DNA from: Chloroflexota bacterium
GTDB taxonomy: Bacteria > Chloroflexota > Dehalococcoidia > SHYB01
DNA length: 64,000 nucleotides
Direction of reading: 5' to 3'
NCBI GenBank assembly: GCA_016875535.1
Contig: VGPF01000001.1
Location: forward strand, 62,001-126,000
Part shown: positions 51,184-58,703 of the stretch, in pieces
Position numbering within the stretch: position 1 is the stretch's first letter
How the letters are laid out: every line of letters starts with the position of its first letter
The notes under the pieces: generated by a model
Databases searched by the model: none
What the model saw: only the letters and a program-made list of their open reading frames with translations
What the model was told of the DNA's origin: nothing
Translations under genes and position numbers: made by a program

Positions 51184-51765
51184 ATGACGACGAAACAGCC
51201 GAAGCTGCGCAACCGGATGGAGGTCTTCGAAATCCTGGACCGCTTGGAGGCAATCGCCGGGGGCGCGACGAAGCTCCCGCTGACCCAGCGCGCCGTCATC
51301 AATCCGCGGGATATCCAGGAGCTCGTTTCCCAGCTCCGCCACTCGCTGCCGCAGGACATCGCCGAGGCGCAGCAGATCATCCGCTACCGCGACACCATTG
51401 TGAAGCAGTCCCAGGATGAAGCGACCGGCGTGCGCAAAGCGGCCGAGCGCGAGTCCATGGAGAAGGTCTCCGACACGCAAGTGGTGAAGGACGCGAAGAC
51501 GCGAGCGGAGGAGATTCGAGCGCAGGCCAAGAAGGACGCCGCCGACCTCATCGCGCAAGCGGAGGTGCAGGCGACGACACGCATCAAAGGCGCGGACGAG
51601 TATGCCGTGGACGTCCTTCGCAAGCTCGAAGAGGAGCTGAACACGCTGCTCCTCACCGCCCGCCGTGGCCTTGAGGCCCTTGAGGCCGGCCGCGAGCTGC
51701 AAGAGGAGCAGGCGGAGCAAGAAGAAGAGGAAGAGCAGTCCTCCAAGGGCAAGAAGAAGCGCTAG
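51184..51765 (+). CDS. Coiled-coil protein, DivIVA/F-type ATPase b-subunit-like, function unknown
   Basis: 193 residues. Acidic and basic residues alternate through a long helical region (about 70-180) predicted to form a coiled coil, with a Glu-rich then Lys-rich C-terminus (QEEQAEQEEEEEQSSKGKKKR). No enzyme motif. The N-terminal MEVFEILDRLEAIAGGA resembles proteins annotated as DivIVA-like or ATP-synthase-b-like next to coaD in Chloroflexota. Starts 24 nt after coaD. Role not established. Confidence 0.7.
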   Translation: MTTKQPKLRNRMEVFEILDRLEAIAGGATKLPLTQRAVINPRDIQELVSQLRHSLPQDIAEAQQIIRYRDTIVKQSQDEATGVRKAAERESMEKVSDTQVVKDAKTRAEEIRAQAKKDAADLIAQAEVQATTRIKGADEYAVDVLRKLEEELNTLLLTARRGLEALEAGRELQEEQAEQEEEEEQSSKGKKKR

Positions 51766-51805
51766 CTCTTCTTCCCGGTCCGTCTCGCTCTCCGTCCGCC
51801 GTGCC

Positions 51806-51811
51806 TATAAT
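51806..51811 (+). promoter_or_regulatory. -10 box before recF
   Basis: A perfect TATAAT, 38 nt before the recF start; the -35 is unclear. Confidence 0.4.
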
Positions 51812-51849
51812 GGGCACATCTCCCTAGCCGCTCGCGCTGAGGCCCCTGG

Positions 51850-53016
51850 GTGCACATCCGCCGCCTCTCCCTGGAAAACTTCCGCAATATCCAGCGCCTC
51901 ACGCTGGACTTCCCGGTTGGGCACACGGTCCTCCACGGCGAGAACGCCCAAGGAAAGACGAACCTGCTTGAGGCGGTCCACGTCTTCGCGACGGGCAAGT
52001 CCATACGGGCGGAGACGGAGCGGGACATCATCCGGTGGGAGGCGCACGGGGACGAAATCCCCTTCGCCCGGCTGCAGGGCCTCTTCCGCAAGGCGAACCG
52101 CGACCTCCAGCTTGACGTGGTGCTCCAGATCTCAAGGGCCGAGGGCGTTTCCAGAGAAGAGGAGCCCCAGCTGGTGAAGCGCATCCGCGTGAACGGCGCG
52201 CCGAAGCGGGCGGCGGCGCTCATCGGCGAGGTGCAGGCCGTACTCTTCGAGCCGCAGGACATCGAGCTGGTCTACGGCTCGCCGGGAGGGCGCAGGCGCC
52301 ATCTGGACGCCACGCTTTCACAGGTGGACCGCGTCCTTTTCGACGAGCTGACGAAGTACGGGCGCGTCCTGGAGCAGCGCAATCCCTTGCTGAAGGCCAT
52401 CCGCGAAGGGCGCGCCGCCAAGAACGACCTGCACTTTTGGGATGACCGGCTCATACAATCGGGCAGCGCTATCATCGCGGCGAGGGCGCAGGCGCTCAGG
52501 GAGCTGGCGCTGCTCTGCCAGGCCGTCCACGGCGAGTTGACCGGAGGCAAGGAACGCCTCGAGGTCGTCTACAAACCCTCCGTGCCCTTACTTGGCGAAG
52601 GCGACGAAGCCGCCATCGCCAAGGCTTTCGCAGCGCAACTCGCGGCACAGCGGGAGCGCGAGCTGGCCCAGGGCGTCTCCGTGGTTGGGCCGCACCGGGA
52701 CGACTTCTCGTTCCTTGTGAGCGGCGTCGAGTTGGCCTCCTTCGGCTCCCGGGGGCAACAGCGCTTGGCGACACTCGCCTTGAAGCTGGGCGAGGCGCGA
52801 TACATGACGGCGCGAACCGGGGAGCAGCCCATCCTTCTGCTGGACGACGTGCTCTCCGAGTTGGACGCGCCGAGGCGGTCCTTCCTCCTGCAGAACGTCA
52901 GCGGCCACGAGCAGTCCATCCTCACCACGGCTGATCTACCGTCTCTGGACGCAGGCTTCCGCCGGAAAGCGAACCTTCTCCGAGTGAGCGCGGGCGCCAT
53001 CGGGCGCGACGCATAA
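51850..53016 (+). CDS. recF: DNA replication and repair protein RecF
   Basis: 388 residues. SMC-like ATPase helping load RecA at ssDNA gaps. Walker A HGENAQGKTNLLEAVHVF (about residue 30), LENFRNIQRLTLDF at the N-terminus, signature VVGPHRDDFSF and SRGQQRLATLALKLGEA, and Walker B ILLLDDVLSELD (about residue 335). GTG start. Not in the usual dnaA-dnaN-recF-gyrB order, which is seen in several phyla. The 28-nt gap to the sirtuin carries a -10-like box, so the sirtuin may have its own promoter. Confidence 0.94.
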   Translation: MHIRRLSLENFRNIQRLTLDFPVGHTVLHGENAQGKTNLLEAVHVFATGKSIRAETERDIIRWEAHGDEIPFARLQGLFRKANRDLQLDVVLQISRAEGVSREEEPQLVKRIRVNGAPKRAAALIGEVQAVLFEPQDIELVYGSPGGRRRHLDATLSQVDRVLFDELTKYGRVLEQRNPLLKAIREGRAAKNDLHFWDDRLIQSGSAIIAARAQALRELALLCQAVHGELTGGKERLEVVYKPSVPLLGEGDEAAIAKAFAAQLAAQRERELAQGVSVVGPHRDDFSFLVSGVELASFGSRGQQRLATLALKLGEARYMTARTGEQPILLLDDVLSELDAPRRSFLLQNVSGHEQSILTTADLPSLDAGFRRKANLLRVSAGAIGRDA

Positions 53017-53028
53017 GGCGATCCGCGC

Positions 53029-53034
53029 TACAAT
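53029..53034 (+). promoter_or_regulatory. -10 box of a leaderless sirtuin transcript
   Basis: TACAAT ending 9 nt before the ATG at 53044, which has no Shine-Dalgarno sequence. Confidence 0.4.
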
Positions 53035-53043
53035 CTGGGCGTC

Positions 53044-53850
53044 ATGCCGGCGAACGACTTTTCCAGCGAGACGCTCCGCGCCATCAACGACGCCGCGCGC
53101 CTGGTGCTGCGGGCTAAGCACACGGTGGCCCTGGTGGGCGCGGGCCTTTCGGCGGAGAGCGGCATCCCGACCTTTCGCGGGCCTGGCGGGCTGTGGACCA
53201 AGAAAGGCGAACCGGACATGCGGGGTTACCAAGCCTTCCTGCGAGACCCGAAGGCCTGGTGGGAGAACCGCCTGAAGCCGCAAGACCCGGACATGGAGGC
53301 CTTCACGAAGGCGCTGGAAGCGGGCAGGCCGAACCCGGGGCACTACGCCCTTGCGGTGATGGAGCGCTCGGGATGCCTCCAGCACATCGTGACGCAGAAC
53401 GTGGACAACCTGCACCAGGCGGCGGGCAGCATGAAGGTGGCGGAGATCCACGGCAACCGCTACAAGGTGCGCTGTCTCACCTGCCTGGCGCGCTACCACC
53501 GCGATGAGATCCCGCTGACCGTCCTCCCGCCGCGCTGTCCGAGATGCCAGGGCATCTTGAAGGGCGACGGCGTGATGTTCGGCGAGCCGATCCCGCAGGA
53601 CGTCCTGGGCGTCTGCCAGGAGCAAGCCTTCCTGGCCGATTGCATGCTGGTCATCGGCACCTCGGCCCTGGTCTACCCGGCGGCGAGCCTGCCGACGATC
53701 GCCCAACAGCGGGGCGCGCCGCTGATCGAGGTGAACCCGTTGCCGACGGCGCTTTCAGGCGCGTGCGACGTCATCATCCGCGCGCCCTCCGGTCAGGCGC
53801 TCCCGTACCTGGTAGAGCGCATCCGCGCGCTCAAAGAGGATGCGCAGTAG
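53044..53850 (+). CDS. NAD-dependent protein deacylase, Sir2 family
   Basis: 268 residues. GAGLSAESGIPTFRG (about 32-46) and TQNVDNLH (117-124) form the NAD pocket, H136 in IHG is the catalytic His, and the zinc is held by C144, C147, C165 and C168. Removes acetyl or other acyl groups from lysines, making nicotinamide. The YxxR pair of desuccinylases is not evident in the region 50-70, so deacetylation is as likely as desuccinylation. Ends just before the 3' end of the frameshifted PPOX gene. Confidence 0.93.
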   Translation: MPANDFSSETLRAINDAARLVLRAKHTVALVGAGLSAESGIPTFRGPGGLWTKKGEPDMRGYQAFLRDPKAWWENRLKPQDPDMEAFTKALEAGRPNPGHYALAVMERSGCLQHIVTQNVDNLHQAAGSMKVAEIHGNRYKVRCLTCLARYHRDEIPLTVLPPRCPRCQGILKGDGVMFGEPIPQDVLGVCQEQAFLADCMLVIGTSALVYPAASLPTIAQQRGAPLIEVNPLPTALSGACDVIIRAPSGQALPYLVERIRALKEDAQ

Positions 53851-53853
53851 CCG

Positions 53854-54251
53854 TCATTCGAGGACGCCGACCGTTTCCGGGCGGATGACGAGGATGACGC
53901 AAACCTCGCCGGGGCTTCCCCAGGGAAACTGCCTCTCTCCAAGATACCGCGGGAGAGCTTGTGGATATGCGCCTCCGCGCCTTTGTGACGCCGCTCTATG
54001 ACGCGGCCTCGGACGTAGATTGCGTCGTAGGGATCCTTGGTGTCAACGGCGGAGATGGCGACGCGCGGATCCCTCGCCACGTTCAGCGTCTTTTGCTGCT
54101 CATCCGTAGTATTGACGAGGATGGTGTTCCTCTCCAGATCGAGCCAAACGGGGGTCACCTGAGGGCTTCCGTCCTCCATCAACGTGGCCAGGTGGCCGAT
54201 GTTCGCCTGTGTAAAGAACCTTTTGTGCGCGGCGGTCAGCTTGGCGGGCAT
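53854..54251 (-). pseudogene. PPOX-class F420-dependent-type oxidoreductase with a single-base frameshift
   Basis: The N-terminal 96 residues (MPAKLTAAHKRFFTQANIGH, then HLATLMEDGSPQVTPVWLD) are a PPOX/split-beta-barrel protein of the F420-using kind. Read straight through, the frame switches after HIHKLSR to a nonsense Ser/Arg-rich tail overlapping the sirtuin gene. Adding one base near 53947-53951 gives YLGERQFPWGSPGEVCVILV and IRPETVGVLE, the normal family C-terminus, ending at 53854. So a one-base loss is the simplest explanation. Sequencing error in a C run or a real mutation are both possible. AGGAGG precedes the ATG. Confidence 0.82.
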
Positions 54252-54407
54252 GTGGGCCTCCTTGCGACGTCCGTACGGTCACAGGCGGGCCGGCGGCAGG
54301 GCCTGGCCGCCTTCATAGTACCAGGGCTCCGGCCAGCCCCGCACGCAGCGCCTTTGTAGACGATGAATGACAACGTAGTACAATGGGATACATGAAGGAG
54401 GCTCCGC

Positions 54408-54827
54408 ATGAAAACAATCCAAAAGAGCCTTCGCGTTCCTCAAGAGGTCGCGGAGGGAATCGAAGGCTTAGCCGACGCCGCACAACGCGATTTCTCTTCG
54501 CTGACGAACGAGCTCCTGGAAGAAGCGCTCAAGATGCGCCGTTGTCCTGGGATCTGGTTCGCCGAAGGTCCATCAGGACGTCGTGCTCGCATCGCTGACA
54601 CGGGGCTGGATGTCTGGGAGGTCATCGCAGCATACAAACACATGTCGTCATCATGGCCGCGCCTCCGCAAAGCCTACGACTGGCTCACCCAAGCCCAGCT
54701 CCGCGCCGCCCTCGGCTATTACGCCGCCTATCCGGATGAAATCGAGCGCGCTCTCACCCGCAACGTATCCTGGACGAAAGAGCGCTTAGGGAAGCAGCAC
54801 CCTTCGCTGCGGGCGATGGCTGAGTGA
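54408..54827 (+). CDS. RHH plus DUF433-like antitoxin of a type II toxin-antitoxin pair
   Basis: 139 residues. The first 45 residues resemble a ribbon-helix-helix DNA-binding domain (KSLRVPQEVAEGIEGLADAA). The rest matches the DUF433 fold (RIADTGLDVWEVIAAYK and LRAALGYYAAYPDEIERAL). DUF433 proteins accompany DUF5615 PIN-like toxins. Overlaps the next gene by four bases (GTGA), as expected for a co-expressed pair. GAAGGAGG precedes the ATG. It should bind the toxin and repress its own operon. Confidence 0.85.
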   Translation: MKTIQKSLRVPQEVAEGIEGLADAAQRDFSSLTNELLEEALKMRRCPGIWFAEGPSGRRARIADTGLDVWEVIAAYKHMSSSWPRLRKAYDWLTQAQLRAALGYYAAYPDEIERALTRNVSWTKERLGKQHPSLRAMAE

Positions 54828-55168
54828 AGTATTACCTTGACGAGGATATCAACCCCCGCGTTGCTACATTGCTTCGCGCCGCCAGAGTGGACGCAGTCAG
54901 CGCTCATGAGGCAGATGCGCGGGGGTTGACCGGCGGGGAGCAGCTCCGGCTTGCCGCGAAGGCCGGGCGATGTCTTGTCACGCGCAACCGGGACGACTTC
55001 ATCAAGCTCACGCTGCAATGGTTCAACGATCAGCGTCCGCACTTCGGCGTCCTCATCGTTCCCTATTCGATTCCGCCCGACCGCATCTCCACGATAGCTG
55101 CTGCTTTGACCGACTATGCACGCCGACACCGAGAGGGTCTTCACCCGTACACCGTTGACTTTCTCTAG
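54824..55168 (+). CDS. DUF5615 PIN-like toxin
   Basis: 114 residues. DUF5615 domain with acidic metal-binding residues: LDEDIN (D6, D8) at the N-terminus and TRNRDDF (D57, D58) in the middle, as in PIN/Mut7-C-like nucleases. Expected to cleave RNA when free of its antitoxin. GTG start overlapping the antitoxin stop. No phage or mobile element is adjacent. Confidence 0.85.
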   Translation: MKYYLDEDINPRVATLLRAARVDAVSAHEADARGLTGGEQLRLAAKAGRCLVTRNRDDFIKLTLQWFNDQRPHFGVLIVPYSIPPDRISTIAAALTDYARRHREGLHPYTVDFL

Positions 55169-55174
55169 CGCCCT

Positions 55175-55762
55175 TCACACGCCGAAGGCTTCCTTCAAGA
55201 AGCGCTTCACCGCCGCCACGGGCACCGCAAGGCCGACATCCAGCCCAGCCATCATCGTATTGATGCCGACCAGGCGGCCTTCGGCGTCAACGAGGGGGCC
55301 GCCCGAGTGTCCCGGGCGCACGTGGATACCGGCCGCGAGCCATTCGCGCGCCGGACCGCCGTCCAGGCGGACCTCTCGCCGCTTGCCGATGTAGACGCCC
55401 GCCGTGGCCGCGCCGGGGACGCCCCACGGGTTGCCGATGGCGAAGAGGAATTGCCCAGAGCGCAGTCTATCGGAATCGCCGAGGGCGATGGGCGTGAGGC
55501 CTGAGGCGGGGGCGGAGAGCGCGGCGAGATCGTAGTAGCGGTCGTCAGCCAGGATGCGCGCTTCGACTCGGCTCCCGTCCGGGAGAGAAACCTCCTTCAC
55601 GCCGCCGCCGATGACATGGGCGTTGGTCACGATGAGCCCGTCCGGGTGCACGATGGTCCCTGAGCCGAAGCCCGATCCGCTCTGGATGTGGACGAGGCCG
55701 TGTTCAGCCTGGTTCACGGTCTTTGCAAGCTCATTGTTAAGCGCGTCAAGGATGGCAGGCAT
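55175..55762 (-). CDS. S1C-type trypsin-like serine protease without signal peptide
   Basis: 195 residues. HtrA/DegP-like protease core with triad H49 (TNAHV), D78 (YYDLAAL) and S153 (RPGHSGGP). No PDZ domain and no signal peptide or membrane helix, unlike exported DegP proteins, so it appears cytoplasmic. It follows a second S1C protease by 11 nt and likely shares its transcript. Would degrade or trim misfolded proteins, or act as a regulator; target unknown. Confidence 0.9.
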   Translation of the reverse strand: MPAILDALNNELAKTVNQAEHGLVHIQSGSGFGSGTIVHPDGLIVTNAHVIGGGVKEVSLPDGSRVEARILADDRYYDLAALSAPASGLTPIALGDSDRLRSGQFLFAIGNPWGVPGAATAGVYIGKRREVRLDGGPAREWLAAGIHVRPGHSGGPLVDAEGRLVGINTMMAGLDVGLAVPVAAVKRFLKEAFGV

Positions 55763-55773
55763 GACGATGCTCC

Positions 55774-56670
55774 TTAGGGGCGTTCACCGATTATGACCGA
55801 GAGGTCGCGGACCTGGCCCCCGCGCACCACAGTCACTTGGACGGCCTTGCCCACGCGCTCGCCGCCAAGGGAGGCCAGCAACTCGTTGGGGAAGCGCACA
55901 GGCTGCTTTTCGAGAGCGATGACGATATCGCCGAGGAGGAGCCCCCCTATATCGGCGGGGCTTCCCGGTTCCACGGAGTTCACGAGGAGCCCTGTCTCCT
56001 GCTTGGCCTGTTGCGCCGTGGCCCCCTGGAGACGCACGGGGTAGGTGCCGATGCCGAGGTAGCCGCGCTTCACCCTGCCGTGGGCAAGGATCGCCTCGAC
56101 GACGCGGCCGATGGTGGCGTGAGGAATCGCCACAGGCGCGCCGCGATTGAGGGCCGTGGAGTTCATCCCGGCGAACTGTCCCGCGCCGCTGACGAGGGGG
56201 CCGCCGGAGAAGCCGGGGCACATCGTGACGTCCGTCTGGACATAGCGATCTATTCGGCCGCCGACGGCAGTGCGCCAGGCATCGCCCAGGGCGCTGACGA
56301 CGCCGATGGTGGCCTGCACAGTGCGCCCGGGGCGGCCGAGGGCGAGAACGATATGGCCGACGCGGAGCGTCATATGCTCGGCCCATGTGGCCTTCGCGAG
56401 CCCCGTCACTTGGACGCGCAGGACGGCGATGTCCGTCGTAGGGTCGCGCCCCGCGAGGCTCGCCTGGGTACTCGCGCCGTTCGGCAGGCCGATGCCGATG
56501 CCCTCATCGCGCTCGAGAGCGTGGTTCGCCGTCACGATGACGCCATCGGACGACCAGACGATGCCGCTGGCTGGGAGTCTGCTTCGCCCTTCCACGCGCA
56601 CGATGGACGGCCCTGCCAGCTCAACCGTTGTTGCAAGATTCTCCGAGAGCGTTCCTAGGATGCTCGACAT
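55774..56670 (-). CDS. S1C-type serine protease with C-terminal PDZ domain, no signal peptide
   Basis: 298 residues. Triad H50 (TANHAL), D80 (TTDIAVLRV) and S155 (CPGFSGGPLV); a PDZ domain spans about residues 205-295 (GLLVNSVEPGSPADIGGLLLGDIVIAL). The N-terminus has no export signal, which is unusual for a DegP/HtrA family member. Paired with the PDZ-less protease at 55175 and preceded by a LuxR-type regulator on the same strand. The two proteases share their first residues in style and probably duplicate from one ancestor. Confidence 0.9.
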   Translation of the reverse strand: MSSILGTLSENLATTVELAGPSIVRVEGRSRLPASGIVWSSDGVIVTANHALERDEGIGIGLPNGASTQASLAGRDPTTDIAVLRVQVTGLAKATWAEHMTLRVGHIVLALGRPGRTVQATIGVVSALGDAWRTAVGGRIDRYVQTDVTMCPGFSGGPLVSGAGQFAGMNSTALNRGAPVAIPHATIGRVVEAILAHGRVKRGYLGIGTYPVRLQGATAQQAKQETGLLVNSVEPGSPADIGGLLLGDIVIALEKQPVRFPNELLASLGGERVGKAVQVTVVRGGQVRDLSVIIGERP

Positions 56671-56792
56671 CGCTTTCCTCCAAATGACGCGCCGCTACAC
56701 AGCCATGCACGATTCCGATAGACCAACGATAGAAGCGCTGCGGCAGGAGGGGACTAGCCGAAGGGCTAGTCTTTCCCTAGGAAAGAGGACAG

Positions 56793-57404
56793 TTAGAGGA
56801 TGATGAGCCCGAGGCGCGTCGCACGGGTAACCGCCTCGGTGCGGCTCTGCGCGCCGAGTTTGCCCAAGATGGCGTTCACATGGAACTTCACGGTGTGCTC
56901 CGTGACGTTCAAGCGGCCTGCGATAGCCTTGTTGGAAAGCCCTTCGGCAAGGAGGCGCAGGACCTCGATCTCCCGTGATGTCAGCTCGTCGGCGGCGTTC
57001 AGGCCCGCCTGGGGGGCCCACCCGCGCTCGGCCAGCGAGGCATCGTAGACCGCGATGCCCTCCGCCACGGCATGGATGGCGGCCTGCACCTGGGAGGGAC
57101 GCGCAGTCCTCTTCAAAAGGCCGCGGGCGCCGGAGAGGCGAACCTCGGCGGCCTGGGCGGCATCAGCGACGAGGGGGAGGGCTAGGGCGCGGACGGCCTC
57201 GAGGCGCGCAGGCAGCAACGGCCCCCAGCCGACGTCCCAGAGCAACACTTGCGCCGAGAAAGCAGCTAGCGCTTCGGGCGTCGCCTCACCTTCCGTGAGC
57301 TGGGCAGAGATGCTCACCCCTTCGCCCCTTTCCAGGAGCGCGGCAAGCCCCGCCCGGGCCAGAGCATCATCGCCGATGATCACAATCGTGACGGCTTGCG
57401 GCAT
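56793..57404 (-). CDS. NarL/FixJ-type response regulator (receiver plus LuxR HTH)
   Basis: 203 residues. Receiver domain with D12/D13, phospho-acceptor D57 (LLWDVGW) and K98 (GLLKRT); the Thr/Ser that usually follows the fourth strand is Ala (A80 in PLVADAA), so phosphorylation signalling may be altered. LuxR-type HTH at about 137-200 (LTSREIEVLRLLAEGLSNKAIAGRLNVTEHTVKFH). No histidine kinase next to it. It precedes two S1C proteases on the same strand and may regulate them. Confidence 0.92.
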   Translation of the reverse strand: MPQAVTIVIIGDDALARAGLAALLERGEGVSISAQLTEGEATPEALAAFSAQVLLWDVGWGPLLPARLEAVRALALPLVADAAQAAEVRLSGARGLLKRTARPSQVQAAIHAVAEGIAVYDASLAERGWAPQAGLNAADELTSREIEVLRLLAEGLSNKAIAGRLNVTEHTVKFHVNAILGKLGAQSRTEAVTRATRLGLIIL

Positions 57405-57456
57405 AGGTGCATCCCATTAGATGCAGCAGGGCCGTAAGGGGTGGCACGCCCTTTCC

Positions 57457-57486
57457 TTGACGGCCCGCCGAAGCCGCTGCTAGGCT
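57457..57486 (+). promoter_or_regulatory. Promoter of the class V aminotransferase gene
   Basis: TTGACG (57457-57462), 18-bp spacer, TAGGCT (57481-57486), 32 nt before the ATG at 57519. Confidence 0.6.
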
Positions 57487-57518
57487 GACCGCTACGCCTT
57501 TCGACTCCCGGAGGAAGC

Positions 57519-58703
57519 ATGACCGAACGCACCGTGGGCGAGCTAAACCCGCCCGAACGCCTCTTGCTCGGCCCAGGCCCGGCGAACATCCCGCCGTGCG
57601 TCCACAAGGCCATGAACACACCCTTGCTTGGCCACCTTGATCCGGCCTTCCTCGCACTCATGGATGAGACGGTGCATCTCCTGCGCCTTGTCTTCAAGAC
57701 GGCGAACAAGCTCACCATTCCCGTCTCCGGCACAGGCTCCGCAGGGATGGAGGCGGCGCTGTGCAACGTCATCGAGCCCGGCGATACAGTTGTAGTCGGC
57801 GTGCACGGCTACTTCGGCGAGCGCATCACGGATATGGCATCGCGCTACGGAGCAAAGGTCGTGCGCGTTGAGGGGGAATGGGGCAGGCCCCTGGACCCGG
57901 CGCAGTTCAAGGCGGCCTTGGAAAAAGAAAAGAGGGCCAAGCTCGTCGCTATCGTCCATGCCGAAACGTCAACAGGCGTCTTGCAACCGCTCCCCGAGCT
58001 TGCGCGCCTGGCCCACGACCACGGGGCGCTGCTCCTGGCGGATACGGTGACCTCGCTCGGCGGCGTGGACGTGCGGATTGACGAGTGGGGCGTGGACATC
58101 GCCTATAGCGGCACGCAGAAGTGCATCGGCGCTCCCCCGGGCCTTGCGCCCATCACCTTCGGCCAGCGCGCGCTGGATGTGCTCCGCAATCGGAAGAGCA
58201 GGGTGGCTAACTGGTACCTGGACCTGACGATGCTCGATAAGTACTGGGGCTCCGAGCGCACCTACCACCACACCGCGCCGATCACGATGGTCTACGCCCT
58301 GCGCGAGGCGCTCCGCGTCGTCGTGGAAGAGGGGTTGGAGCAGCGCCACGCCCGGCATCAGGCGGTCGCGGCGGCCTTTCGCGCGGGCGTGGAGGCGATG
58401 GGTCTGGGACTCCTGGCTCCGGCGGCCTTCCGCGCGAACCCGCTCACGACAGTGAAGATCCCCCAGGGCGTGGACGATATGGCGATGCGCAGCGCCCTCC
58501 TCAACGAGTTCAACATCGAGATCGGCGGCGGGCTTGGCCCCTTGAAGGGCAAGATCTGGCGCGTGGGCCTCATGGGCTACAACGCCACGCCGAAGAACAC
58601 CTTCACCCTCTTGAGCGCCCTAGAGCGGCTGCTGCCGCGACAGGGCTTCAAACCGGCGCCCGGCGCAGGCCTGGCCGCGGCGCAGAAGGCGCTGGGCGGC
58701 TAG
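57519..58703 (+). CDS. Class V aminotransferase, alanine-glyoxylate/serine-pyruvate type
   Basis: 394 residues. PLP-dependent; Lys201 (YSGTQKCIG) forms the Schiff base and D175 (LLADTVTSLGG) holds the PLP ring nitrogen. RLLLGPGPANIPP at the start and NWYLDLTMLDKYW are typical of alanine-glyoxylate aminotransferase and serine-pyruvate/serine-glyoxylate enzymes. It converts glyoxylate to glycine, or serine to hydroxypyruvate. Converges with a 4-base stop overlap on the glycolate oxidase operon that makes glyoxylate, strengthening this role. Confidence 0.93.
   Translation: MTERTVGELNPPERLLLGPGPANIPPCVHKAMNTPLLGHLDPAFLALMDETVHLLRLVFKTANKLTIPVSGTGSAGMEAALCNVIEPGDTVVVGVHGYFGERITDMASRYGAKVVRVEGEWGRPLDPAQFKAALEKEKRAKLVAIVHAETSTGVLQPLPELARLAHDHGALLLADTVTSLGGVDVRIDEWGVDIAYSGTQKCIGAPPGLAPITFGQRALDVLRNRKSRVANWYLDLTMLDKYWGSERTYHHTAPITMVYALREALRVVVEEGLEQRHARHQAVAAAFRAGVEAMGLGLLAPAAFRANPLTTVKIPQGVDDMAMRSALLNEFNIEIGGGLGPLKGKIWRVGLMGYNATPKNTFTLLSALERLLPRQGFKPAPGAGLAAAQKALGG

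Noticed and set aside
54354-54384. Promoter of the toxin-antitoxin pair (TTGTAG and TACAAT)
   Set aside because: The spacer would be 19 bp with a poor -35; the TACAAT box alone is suggestive but not enough to list.
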